DNA of 15,276 nt. Origin: Candidatus Sulfotelmatobacter sp. GTDB lineage: Bacteria; Acidobacteriota; Terriglobia; Terriglobales; Acidobacteriaceae. This document shows positions 1 to 6,566 of this stretch, one piece after another. The stretch is taken from NCBI GenBank assembly GCA_030045935.1, contig JASIEN010000065.1, positions 1 through 15,276 of the forward strand, given 5' to 3'. Each line of letters begins with the position of its first letter. Within the stretch, counting starts at the first letter, position 1. Made by a program: the position numbers and the translations under genes. Under the pieces are notes generated by a model. The model saw only the letters and a program-made list of their open reading frames with translations. It was not told the origin of the DNA and made no database searches.

Positions 1-215
1 ACTGCGGAAATCCGCCCCCGGCTGCGGAACCAAGAATCCTTACATGCATGTTTGCGAGTTTACCGCTTCGGCGGGACATGCGGGCAGAAGAGCCCACTCA
101 AGTTGTTCCCCGAGCACGCCGATGAATGCTATTGCGGAGATTCGGCTGGGAACTGCGAAGAATGACAAAAATGTTTCAAAGTCTTGACGAACTCAAAGTG
201 ATTTCAGGACGAGGG

Positions 216-647
216 ATGGAGAGGCTAGTCCTGACAGTCTCTCTTGCGTTGTCCATGGCCGCTTTTGGACAGTCGCCGTCTCCGTGCGAAAGGCCGTGTC
301 CCCACCGCAATGTAAAGCTACTCTCTGTTCTTGCCGGAGTGATTACCTTCGAAATGGTGGCAGCTCGCTATGACCGGAATGAAACTGAAAAAGGACTGAA
401 GCTCGGCGTTGCTTATGAAGGCAATACCTGGTTGCTTGGAACGAACCATCCTAGCTGGGCGCAGTTGTTCCACCGCGATCTGATCGAGGCTGGTTTGAGC
501 GCCAGTCCTGCTTTTTTGTTGTGGTTCTTCCATAAGAAGGCTGCATACCTGAGTACGTCAATGGCCCCGGTCGGCATGGGGTTTGGCCACATCGAGGGCG
601 GCAATCAATGGAAAACGCTCATTGCGGAGAGTGAGACCAAGCAATGA
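216..647 (+). CDS. Small exported hypothetical protein, 143 aa
   Basis: I do not recognise this family. The reading frame is open further upstream (ATG at 126), but the ATG at 216 is preferred because it follows AGGA (206-209) with a 6-nt spacer, and because the protein then begins directly with a signal-like peptide: MERL, a hydrophobic stretch to about residue 16, and an AAFGQ cleavage-like site. The mature part has a short Cys pair (CERPC), a hydrophobic stretch around residues 35-50, a motif WLLGTNHPSW near residues 72-81, and a second hydrophobic, Gly-rich segment at about 95-128. The layout suggests a small envelope protein with one or two membrane-associated segments. It lies alone on the plus strand, converging on the PilZ gene. 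No function is proposed. That it is a gene is moderately likely, given the RBS and signal peptide. Confidence 0.55.
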   Translation: MERLVLTVSLALSMAAFGQSPSPCERPCPHRNVKLLSVLAGVITFEMVAARYDRNETEKGLKLGVAYEGNTWLLGTNHPSWAQLFHRDLIEAGLSASPAFLLWFFHKKAAYLSTSMAPVGMGFGHIEGGNQWKTLIAESETKQ

Positions 648-695
648 CCCGCTGCGAAAGCGGATCTTTGCTCCCTTAATCTAAGGATACGCGCT

Positions 696-1025
696 CTATC
701 CCTGACCCACTGAAGCTGAGCACCGGAGGGGGTCGAAGTCCCAAATCTTCGCGTCGGCCGATACTTTTTCCAGTCCGACTTCACCCGCGAATTCGGTGCC
801 CGGCTTACCGCACCACACGATGCGAAACTGTGCTTTATTTCCTTTGTAGAGAACGTCAACGATATCGCCCGGTTTCAGTTGGGCGTCGACCGCTTGCAAC
901 GTGGCTCCATGACCGCTGATGCTGCGCAAACTGGCGCTCTGAGTAAAAGGCCGTGAGTTGACATCCATACCCCAGATTTGAACGGGAAGGTCGACGAAAA
1001 CGCGTGACTGGCGGCGCCGGTCCAT
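696..1025 (-). CDS. PilZ-domain protein (putative c-di-GMP binding), 109 aa
   Basis: The protein is short and consists essentially of one PilZ domain. The N-terminal RRRQSR (residues 3-8) fits the RxxxR c-di-GMP-binding motif. A second motif, SISGHG at residues 35-40, corresponds to the (D/N)xSxxG motif, but the Asp/Asn is replaced by Ser. A beta-rich core follows, including GDIVDVLY and FRIVWCG, typical of PilZ barrels. PilZ proteins bind c-di-GMP and act as small cytoplasmic effectors on motility, exopolysaccharide or enzymes; the target here is unknown. The start is supported by GAGGGGG 5 nt before the ATG. The last 14 residues (WDFDPLRCSASVGQG region) are read from a repeat-like segment at 716-738 and may not be ancestral. 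No partner gene adjoins it. The altered second motif leaves c-di-GMP binding uncertain. Confidence 0.8.
   Translation of the reverse strand: MDRRRQSRVFVDLPVQIWGMDVNSRPFTQSASLRSISGHGATLQAVDAQLKPGDIVDVLYKGNKAQFRIVWCGKPGTEFAGEVGLEKVSADAKIWDFDPLRCSASVGQG
716..738 (-). repeat. Intergenic-repeat-like segment inside the 3' end of the PilZ gene
   Basis: Read on the minus strand, this segment has CTTCGACC, then CGG, then CTCAG. The plus strand near 3565-3585 has the same order of blocks (CTTCGCC, then CGG, then CTCAG). The similarity is short and gapped, so the shared origin is an inference. It supplies the end of the PilZ reading frame. Confidence 0.3.
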
Positions 1026-1099
1026 GCGAACCCCCTCAGAATGAAGTCAGAGGATGGTAGGCGGTGCTGGCCGGTAAACCAAGGTCACCACAGTCATAG

Positions 1100-1123
1100 A
1101 CCAAACTATGTCGAAAGTTTGGT
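1100..1123. promoter_or_regulatory. 24-bp dyad between the zinc-ribbon and PilZ genes
   Basis: The sequence shows ACCAAACT, an 8-nt centre (ATGTCGAA), then AGTTTGGT, a perfect 8+8 inverted repeat. It lies 75 bp upstream of the PilZ start and 37 bp downstream of the zinc-ribbon stop, both genes being on the minus strand. There is no T-run on either side, so it does not look like an intrinsic terminator. The size suits a dimeric regulator site or an mRNA hairpin. The function is inferred only. Confidence 0.4.
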
Positions 1124-1160
1124 TACGTCCGTGAATTTCAACCGAAAACGAGCGGGATAG

Positions 1161-1388
1161 CTAATTCATATCGCCGAGAGAGCAGGCACCGGGACCGCGA
1201 GGATCGCCACATGAGCCGCAAGCACCGGTGGAAGTCTTGGTTCCGCTCTTTGCAGAAACTGCAAACACGCTGAGCTGTGGACTCAGTTTTTGGCTCTGGC
1301 ATTTTGGGCACTTCGCTTTGTCGCGGCCAAAGACCAGAGCTTCGAATTCGTACCTGCAGTCCTGACAGATGTACTCGAAAATCGGCAT
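1161..1388 (-). CDS. FmdB-family zinc-ribbon regulatory protein, 75 aa
   Basis: The protein opens with MPIFEYICQDCRYEFE, the hallmark start of the FmdB/CxxC putative regulatory family. Four cysteines in two CxxC pairs (C8/C11 and C27/C30) form the predicted zinc ribbon. The C-terminal tail is Gly/Cys-rich (ACGSCGDPRGPGACS), as is usual in this family. The length is normal. The start has a strong RBS (AAGGAG about 8 nt before the ATG). The biochemical role of the family is poorly defined; members are often described as regulators, for example of formamidase in the founding case. It is divergent from the hydrolase at 1568, with about 180 bp between them that contain an inverted repeat pair. Confidence 0.88.
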   Translation of the reverse strand: MPIFEYICQDCRYEFEALVFGRDKAKCPKCQSQKLSPQLSVFAVSAKSGTKTSTGACGSCGDPRGPGACSLGDMN

Positions 1389-1458
1389 GGTGACTACTCC
1401 TTCCGGCTTTGTCTCCTATTAAAATCGATTCGTGGGCACTTCGCAAATCGTGCGGTTT

Positions 1459-1558
1459 CTTTGTGTCCTTGGCGATTATTGGCCCACTTTGCGTTTTAAG
1501 ATTTTTTTCAAATCCTAAATCGCAGAGTACGCGAAGAAATACCGCGAAGATCACGAAG
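1459..1558. repeat. Inverted pair of degenerate 'cgcagag/cgaag' repeats
   Basis: The right arm (about 1517-1558) contains CGCAGAG, CGCGAAG and CCGCGAAG blocks. The left arm (about 1459-1497) is an imperfect reverse complement of it, with blocks CTTTGTG, CCTTGGCG and ACTTTGCG. The two are separated by an AT-rich centre. By eye the arms match at roughly two thirds of positions, so the RNA could fold into a long, bulged hairpin. A similar pair lies at 14287-14353. Sequences of this kind recur in intergenic DNA of several bacterial phyla, as far as I recall; copy number in this genome is unknown. It fills most of the divergent spacer between the zinc-ribbon and hydrolase genes. Confidence 0.5.
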
Positions 1559-1567
1559 CAGAGAGAG

Positions 1568-2590
1568 ATGGCAGATTCAGACTGCATAGCTGGCTCGAAC
1601 GTCCCGGTGTTCAGGCCTAGCTCGTTTCAACCGCATCCGCGGCTGCGGGGTGGGCATGTACAGACTCTCGCAGCTTTTTTTCACCCGCGCAGAATTACGT
1701 TACCGCAGGCCGAGCGGCGGCTGATCGAGGTAGAAGCTGGCGTGCCGTTGTTATGTCAATGTTATTGGCAACCGAATCGGCAGGCGTTGACTCTGATCGT
1801 CGTGCACGGGCTTGAGGGATCGAGCGAGTCTCAATACATGGTGGGAGTTGCGCGCTACGGACTGGCCGCCGGCATGAATGTCATCCTGATGAATCAGCGC
1901 AATTGCGGCGGCATGGACCACTGCGCACCCACACTGTATAACTCCAGCCGCTCGGCCGATGTGGCGGCGGTGGCGAAGAATATCGTTGACAGCAACGGGA
2001 TTCCAGGCTTCGTGCTGGTTGGTTTTTCCATGGGCGGAAATCTGGTGCTGAAGCTAGCCGGAGAGTGGGGCGGCAACGCGCCGGCGCAGTTTCGCGGCGT
2101 GGCAGCGGTTTGTCCTGCGATTAATCTCGCCGCTGGAGCCGATGCACTGCATGAGCCGGCCAACCGGATTTACGAATACTATTTTTTGCTGCAACTATTC
2201 CGCCGTTTTCGCCGGAAGGCACGACTGTTCCCCGCAAGCTTTGACGTTGCGCGCCTGCGCGGAGTCAGGTCTTTGCGCGATTTTGACGATCGAATCACTG
2301 CTTATTACTGCGGGTTTGCGGGCGCGGACGATTACTATGCACGGGCGGCAGCAGCCAATGTAATTTCTCAAATCGCACGGCCTGCGCTGGTGATTCATGC
2401 GGTAAACGATCCTTTTGTTCGGCTGCTGCCGGAAACGAAGCGCGCTATTCTTGCCAATCCCCATATCATGTACGTCGAAACCAAAGACGGCGGCCACTGT
2501 GCATTTCTTGGCGAGCGCGACGGCGATCCGGCCTACGATGGACACTGGGCGGAACGGGAAATTGCCGAGTTCGCAAAACAATTTTTGTGA
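1568..2590 (+). CDS. YheT-family alpha/beta hydrolase, 340 aa
   Basis: This is a predicted cytoplasmic serine hydrolase of the YheT/ABHD1-3 group (COG0429), probably an esterase; the substrate is unknown. Family marks seen: an N-terminal LRGGHVQTL (residues 26-34, like the family LRxGHxQT), an oxyanion-region HGLEG (80-84), the nucleophile elbow GFSMG (152-156, Ser154), an acid in AVNDPF (Asp281), and a late histidine in DGGHCAF (His310). The complete Ser-Asp-His triad is present and the length is normal for the family. The frame is open upstream to an ATG at 1409, but that part translates the repeat region and shows no homology. The ATG at 1568 places the family N-terminus correctly, although its RBS is weak (GAGAG). 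It stands as a single gene. Confidence 0.9.
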   Translation: MADSDCIAGSNVPVFRPSSFQPHPRLRGGHVQTLAAFFHPRRITLPQAERRLIEVEAGVPLLCQCYWQPNRQALTLIVVHGLEGSSESQYMVGVARYGLAAGMNVILMNQRNCGGMDHCAPTLYNSSRSADVAAVAKNIVDSNGIPGFVLVGFSMGGNLVLKLAGEWGGNAPAQFRGVAAVCPAINLAAGADALHEPANRIYEYYFLLQLFRRFRRKARLFPASFDVARLRGVRSLRDFDDRITAYYCGFAGADDYYARAAAANVISQIARPALVIHAVNDPFVRLLPETKRAILANPHIMYVETKDGGHCAFLGERDGDPAYDGHWAEREIAEFAKQFL

Positions 2591-2657
2591 TCGTCAGGGA
2601 TTAGGTGTGCGGCCTTTCTTATGCGGCGTCTTTCCAAAGCCGCGCTTTCACCAGCGG

Positions 2658-2675
2658 GGCGAGGAATCTCGCGTG
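2658..2675 (+). repeat. Short repeat, copy 1, upstream of cmk
   Basis: GGCGAGGAATCTCGCGTG here is nearly repeated on the opposite strand at 3553-3571 (GGCGAAGGGATCTTGCGTG), so a pair in inverted orientation flanks cmk. It lies in the 218-bp gap between the hydrolase and cmk, which otherwise shows no gene. Confidence 0.45.
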
Positions 2676-2790
2676 TCCCTTCTTTTAGAGCACAGAATGC
2701 GTAGGGAGGGCCGCCCTCGCCTGTCCGGTGTAGCGAGGCTCCGCAGCCCGTTCCGGCCCCAGTTCCGCTGGCTGTCCGTTCCCCCTTGTG

Positions 2791-2796
2791 TACAAT
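2791..2796 (+). promoter_or_regulatory. Candidate -10 element for cmk (TACAAT)
   Basis: TACAAT matches the sigma70 -10 consensus at five of six positions and ends 12 nt before the cmk ATG. Initiation at the usual distance would give a leader of only about 4-6 nt. This would agree with the absence of a Shine-Dalgarno sequence before the start. No good -35 hexamer is seen (CTGGCT at the 17-bp distance). Confidence 0.35.
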
Positions 2797-2808
2797 CTTT
2801 CTGGCTGA

Positions 2809-3507
2809 ATGAGCGACGAAACTCCCATCTCACACTCCCACCGCAAACTCATCATCGCTATCGACGGCCCCGCCGGCGCGGGCAAGAGCACTGTCGCCTC
2901 GCGCCTAGCTCGCAAGCTCGGATACGCCAACCTAGAAAGCGGGGCGATGTATCGCGCGCTGGCGCTCAAGGCCATCGAGGGCGACGCTTCGTTCGATGAC
3001 GAGGCGGCACTGGTGCAATTGGCGCACGATTCGCGCATTCAGCTTGAACCCACGCTCGGCGGCAACCGTACCCTGCTCGACGGAGTCGATGTTTCCGAGC
3101 GCATTCGCGAGCGCGACGTGACTGAAGCGGCTTCGCGCGTGTCGGTGCATCCGCGGGTGCGTGCTTGGATGGTGGCGCGCCAGCGCGAAATGGGCACAGG
3201 CGGCGGAGTCGTTATGGAAGGCCGCGACATCGGCACCAAAGTTTTTCCCGACGCCGATCTGAAAATTTTTCTCGATGCCGACCCGGTGGTGCGCGAGCAG
3301 CGCCGCATGGAGCAGCAGAAATTAAAAGGCGAGGTTCTACCCAACTTAGCCGCTGACCTGCGCGAACGCGACCGACGCGATCGTACCCGCGTTGCCTCGC
3401 CGCTGGTCGCGGCCAGCGACGCGGTGATCATTGATTCCACTCGCCTGAGCGAAGACCAGGTGCTCGAGCAAGTCGAAGCTCTGGCGCGCGAGAAGCTGGG
3501 GGGCTAA
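2809..3507 (+). CDS. cmk: Cytidylate kinase, 232 aa
   Basis: The enzyme phosphorylates CMP and dCMP to the diphosphates with ATP, in cytoplasmic pyrimidine nucleotide salvage and supply. Seen in the sequence: the P-loop GPAGAGKS at residues 20-27, the substrate-site block ESGAMYRA (43-50), the family signature MEGRDIGT (136-143), the FLDAD block (154-158), and the LID-type RDRRDRTR (187-194). The length is normal for Cmk. The ATG at 2809 is chosen because it leaves only a short tail before the kinase fold; no Shine-Dalgarno is visible and a -10-like TACAAT lies just upstream, so initiation may be near-leaderless. The common cmk partners (aroA, rpsA, ispH) are not in the window. It converges on the lipoprotein gene. 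Confidence 0.96.
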   Translation: MSDETPISHSHRKLIIAIDGPAGAGKSTVASRLARKLGYANLESGAMYRALALKAIEGDASFDDEAALVQLAHDSRIQLEPTLGGNRTLLDGVDVSERIRERDVTEAASRVSVHPRVRAWMVARQREMGTGGGVVMEGRDIGTKVFPDADLKIFLDADPVVREQRRMEQQKLKGEVLPNLAADLRERDRRDRTRVASPLVAASDAVIIDSTRLSEDQVLEQVEALAREKLGG

Positions 3508-3552
3508 ACGTTTCCATTTGCGGCGTTTTAGAGTACCCCTGCAAATTCACGG

Positions 3553-3571
3553 CACGCAAGATCCCTTCGCC
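3553..3571 (-). repeat. Short repeat, copy 2, downstream of cmk
   Basis: On the minus strand it reads GGCGAAGGGATCTTGCGTG, matching copy 1 at 2658-2675 with one gap and two substitutions. The adjoining stretch to about 3660 also looks like non-coding repeat DNA; for example CGGGGCGAGGA occurs on the minus strand near 3592-3602 and again on the plus strand overlapping copy 1. Confidence 0.45.
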
Positions 3572-3721
3572 GTACGGCTCAGGGCAGGCTCCTCGCCCCG
3601 TTGCTTCGCCGTCGGTTGAAGCCGAGGGCCTACCTGAAAGCAAGGGGTTCGGGATGACGCCAGTCGTCTGGATCGTGAGCAGCGCGGGTACGCAGACCGG
3701 GCGTGGGCAGAGTTGCCCGGG

Positions 3722-3749
3722 AAAAAAGTGGCGCGCCGAAACGCGCCAC
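3722..3749 (-). terminator. Intrinsic terminator of the lipoprotein operon
   Basis: Read on the minus strand: stem GTGGCGCG, loop TTTCGG, stem CGCGCCAC, then six T residues. The stem is perfect and GC-rich and begins 29 nt after the lipoprotein stop codon. This is a textbook rho-independent terminator for the minus-strand gene; it has no T-run for the plus strand. Confidence 0.88.
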
Positions 3750-3778
3750 GAATGGGGTTGTGAGTAGGCCGGCAGCGG

Positions 3779-5785
3779 CTATTGATTAGCGAAGTAGCCG
3801 AGCGTGAGCTGGACATCATCGTTCTCGATGACTACGCCCTGGGTGTCGTCGACGATGTACGCCGTGAGCGGAGTTGCGCTGCTCCCGCTCCCGGTCACGT
3901 TGAATACACCGTTGGTCGAGGTGGCGGCGTAGCTCGCCGAGAGCGAACCGTCCGGTGTAAGCACGCCACCAGCGATAGTCGGATTGTCATCGATGAATCC
4001 GGTGATGGTGTTCGATCCGTTTGAGGAGATGACGCCCACGTCATTTACCTCAGCCCCACCTGCGAACGCGTCGTCGGCGTATGCATAGTTAGCGTCGAAC
4101 GAGCCTACGGTGAGCCCAGTGGTTTGCTGCCAGCCTGGTCCCCCGATTACGTCAGGAGTGCTGCTGGTGTTGCCGGCATCCATAGAGATGACCAGCGCGT
4201 GACCGTTTCCCGTGAGATACAACTGCAGGTTGTACAAGAAGTCTGCGGTCGTATCGGTCACTCCCGTGACCGTTACGCGGCCGTCGCCGCAGTCGTTGGC
4301 GCTACAACCCGAGCCACCGTCGATGCTCCAGGTGCCGCCGGATATTTGCTCGCCGCCCTGAGCGTTTTGCACGGCGATATCGTTGAAGCTGAGATTGCCG
4401 CCTATGGTACTGCCGCTTGAGTTGAAGTCGAGTACCGCGGCGGATTGGAGCGCCCCATTCGGGTCCTGACCAAACAGGCTGACGACATAGTTGGAGCCAG
4501 AAATCGAGCCGCTGTCGAACGTACCCGTCCCGGTCTGGGCGAGCGCCAGGCCGCCCGTCGTAGCACAGAGACCGTCGTTGCAAGAAGGCGGCGATGTGGT
4601 GAGGTTTAACCAATTCTCCACGAGGAGGATGTGGTTGGCATCGATAATGTAGCCGTCCAAAATCATCCCTGGCGAACCATAGAGGCTGGAGTTCAGCGTG
4701 AAGGTCACGAAGCCATAAGGATTCGTACTCGGACTTACGACGGTGCTGGCGGTGAAGGTATTGTCGGCGAAGCTTTCTCCGGTGCAGGTGTCGGTCGAGC
4801 TGTTGTAGTCGCCGCAAAAGTCATTGCTGTCGAAGACGCTCCCGTTTCCCGAGATTCCCCCGGCGCTATCGATCGCAACTACTCCTCCGACACCGATGGC
4901 TAGCTCATAGAAGTCTATGCCGCCGACGGCGAATGCGTAGCCGCATGGCGAAGACGACGATGCCGAGGAGCAGAGCGGACCGGTGCTGGTTTGAAGATCC
5001 AGCTCTCCTTTTCCGCTGGCCCAGGTGTCGTACTCGATTGCCAGGCCTCGGGTGGTGGAGGCCATCGAAACGTCGAGGACAATAGTGCCGGTGCCGCTCC
5101 CGAGGGTTGAGGCGCCTGGACCGATGTTCGTGTCGGCCGTGTTGATGGTAATAGTTAGGTTGGTGTCGCCCTGCGTTGTGCTTGGAACGACGCTGCCTCC
5201 GGTAATTGCTTCGGCTGAGGCGACGTAGGTGCTGTCAGAGAAATCCTGCAGCCCGCCGGTGATCTGCCCCTGGCTGTTGACGGTAAATGCTCCTGCGAGA
5301 AAATATGGGCCGGGGGTGTCGCTGCCTGCGGCGCCGGAGTCGGTTCCAGATATATAGAACGCGTAGTTGCCCTGGGACAGGAGGACGTTCGTAAGGCTAA
5401 AGGTGGCGTTGCCCGTGGCTCCGCTGGCCGCCGCCGTTACGTTGTATGCACCTGCCGTCGAGTTTGCCGTGCACGTGGTGGAGGCGACGCCGCTGGAGTT
5501 GGTCGTAGCAGTGGTATTTGCGAGCGTACAACTTGCACCCGATGAGGGTGCCGAGAAGGTAACCGTCACACCGTTATCCGGCGATCCATTTGAAGTGACA
5601 GTGGCTTGTAGCGCGGTTTGGAATGCTTTATTCACCGTTGCTGTCTGAGGGGTTCCACCGGTCGCAGAGATTGCTATCGTCGGGGGAGGAGGGGTAGTGG
5701 TCGAAGTGCTGCTGCTGCTGCATGCCACCAGGGTCGCAACCATGGCCAGGCCTATAAGAAGAAGAATCGCTTTGCACAATTTCAT
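3779..5785 (-). CDS. Ig-like-domain lipoprotein with four beta modules, 668 aa
   Basis: This is a predicted surface or periplasmic lipoprotein of unknown role. Residues 1-22 form a lipoprotein signal peptide with lipobox LVAC (Cys22). Ser at +2 suggests outer-membrane sorting. A Ser/Thr/Pro linker (23-35) follows, then an Ig-like beta domain (about 36-134, of the invasin or Big type). The rest (about 138-668) consists of four diverged modules beginning at NYAFYISG (140), GYAFAVGG (282), NYVVSLFG (432) and NYAYADDA (566). Each has a mid-module G-x-I-x-G turn and ends in a strand with acidic residues such as IVDDTQGVVIENDD. Composition is rich in Gly, Ser, Thr and Asn and very poor in Lys and Arg after the signal peptide. 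The start has GGAGGT 6 nt upstream and overlaps the previous stop by ATGA, which implies translational coupling. A strong terminator follows. Possible roles are adhesion or an extracellular matrix; the sequence does not decide. Confidence 0.85.
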   Translation of the reverse strand: MKLCKAILLLIGLAMVATLVACSSSSTSTTTPPPPTIAISATGGTPQTATVNKAFQTALQATVTSNGSPDNGVTVTFSAPSSGASCTLANTTATTNSSGVASTTCTANSTAGAYNVTAAASGATGNATFSLTNVLLSQGNYAFYISGTDSGAAGSDTPGPYFLAGAFTVNSQGQITGGLQDFSDSTYVASAEAITGGSVVPSTTQGDTNLTITINTADTNIGPGASTLGSGTGTIVLDVSMASTTRGLAIEYDTWASGKGELDLQTSTGPLCSSASSSSPCGYAFAVGGIDFYELAIGVGGVVAIDSAGGISGNGSVFDSNDFCGDYNSSTDTCTGESFADNTFTASTVVSPSTNPYGFVTFTLNSSLYGSPGMILDGYIIDANHILLVENWLNLTTSPPSCNDGLCATTGGLALAQTGTGTFDSGSISGSNYVVSLFGQDPNGALQSAAVLDFNSSGSTIGGNLSFNDIAVQNAQGGEQISGGTWSIDGGSGCSANDCGDGRVTVTGVTDTTADFLYNLQLYLTGNGHALVISMDAGNTSSTPDVIGGPGWQQTTGLTVGSFDANYAYADDAFAGGAEVNDVGVISSNGSNTITGFIDDNPTIAGGVLTPDGSLSASYAATSTNGVFNVTGSGSSATPLTAYIVDDTQGVVIENDDVQLTLGYFANQ

Positions 5786-6279
5786 CGCGCACCTCCGTTA
5801 ACTTCCGGTTGGCGGACGTAGTCGGCGTTGCGATGGGGACCGCGCGGTGATTGCACCATCAGCAGCGCTCCGTTCAGGTTGCGCACCGTAACCGTCCGGC
5901 CGTCAAAGCTCACCTGCCGGGCCAGTAGGTACTGCCTGCCATGAACCTTTTCTATTGCCCCCACAATCTGCACCGCGGCACCGGCACGAAGAGCCTCACG
6001 CGTTTCCTTTGCCATGTATGGGCCGAGAGCGGCGTCGAACGTTCCTTCTGATCCGTTCACGAGGAGGTGAAGACCGGATGGGCTGCCGCTTTCCGGCTTG
6101 GCAACGACTCCCTGGATCGTTCCGCTGACGGTAATTTCATGCGTCCTGTCGTATGCGACGACTGCCGCCTCTGTACGTGTGTCCGCAGGTTGGGAAAAGA
6201 GCGGAACATTTGCGATCGTCAGCAAGCCTATTAAGCCGGCGGTCAGGGTTAGGGCAGGGGTGAATCGAGCACGATTCAT
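5782..6279 (-). CDS. Small exported OB-like protein, 165 aa
   Basis: The precursor has a hydrophobic signal segment (about residues 8-28, ending near PLFSQ). The mature part resembles a small OB-type barrel: the strand HEITVSGTIQGVV (48-59), then HLLVNGSEGTFDAALGP, a helix-like KETREALRAG, AVQIVGAIE (102-110), and YLLARQVSFDGRTVTVRN. The fold assignment is by eye only, and I cannot name the family. The start at 6279 is chosen over an in-frame ATG at 6321 because AAGGAG precedes it by 9 nt and the signal peptide begins there. Its TGA overlaps the ATG of the 668-residue lipoprotein, so the two form one coupled transcription unit. A promoter-like pair lies at 6420-6449. An accessory or binding role with the lipoprotein is plausible but unproven. 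Confidence 0.75.
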   Translation of the reverse strand: MNRARFTPALTLTAGLIGLLTIANVPLFSQPADTRTEAAVVAYDRTHEITVSGTIQGVVAKPESGSPSGLHLLVNGSEGTFDAALGPYMAKETREALRAGAAVQIVGAIEKVHGRQYLLARQVSFDGRTVTVRNLNGALLMVQSPRGPHRNADYVRQPEVNGGAR

Positions 6280-6317
6280 GGGCAATTGCTCCTTGGAATT
6301 CTTTCTTTCGTGATGTG

Positions 6318-6330
6318 ACACTTAAAGTGT
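6318..6330. promoter_or_regulatory. 13-bp palindrome in the leader of the OB-like/lipoprotein unit
   Basis: ACACTT-A-AAGTGT is a perfect 6+1+6 palindrome, 39 nt before the start codon of the OB-like gene and downstream of the candidate promoter. It may be an operator. It is short, so chance is possible. Confidence 0.25.
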
Positions 6331-6419
6331 GGCCGTCTGGGAGCGGCCTGAAATTGTCAGTCAGTTTCGACTTGCAACTACGAGCCCCGGAAGTGCTGGG
6401 AGGGGCGAACGATGGCGCG

Positions 6420-6449
6420 ATTATGTGGGGCGTGGCTGTGGAGGGTCAA
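6420..6449 (-). promoter_or_regulatory. Sigma70-type promoter for the OB-like/lipoprotein unit
   Basis: On the minus strand, TTGACC (6444-6449) and CATAAT (6420-6425) each match consensus at five of six positions and are 18 bp apart. Transcription would start near 6413, giving a leader of about 134 nt. It lies after the histidine kinase stop, so the unit can be transcribed separately from the kinase. Confidence 0.5.
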
Positions 6450-6566
6450 GCGAATTTACACGGTGGATTTAACTCGAATGGTTCGCGGGTTTTGGTAAGA
6501 ACTTGCTTACGAGACTTCAGCGACTGTCCCCACATTTTTCTTGAATTGTCAGCCGTAGGTGCCGGC

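Noticed and set aside
1..125. Possible C-terminal end of an upstream gene in one of the plus-strand frames
   Set aside because: All three plus frames are open over most of this short stretch and none gives a recognisable protein pattern, so no frame can be supported.
2623..2643. GCGGC/GCCGC hairpin after the hydrolase gene
   Set aside because: The stem is only 5 bp with an 11-nt loop and no T-run follows, so it is not a supportable terminator.
6550..6566. Small AGCCG/CGGCT hairpin after the histidine kinase stop
   Set aside because: A 5-bp stem without a following T-run is too weak to call a terminator.
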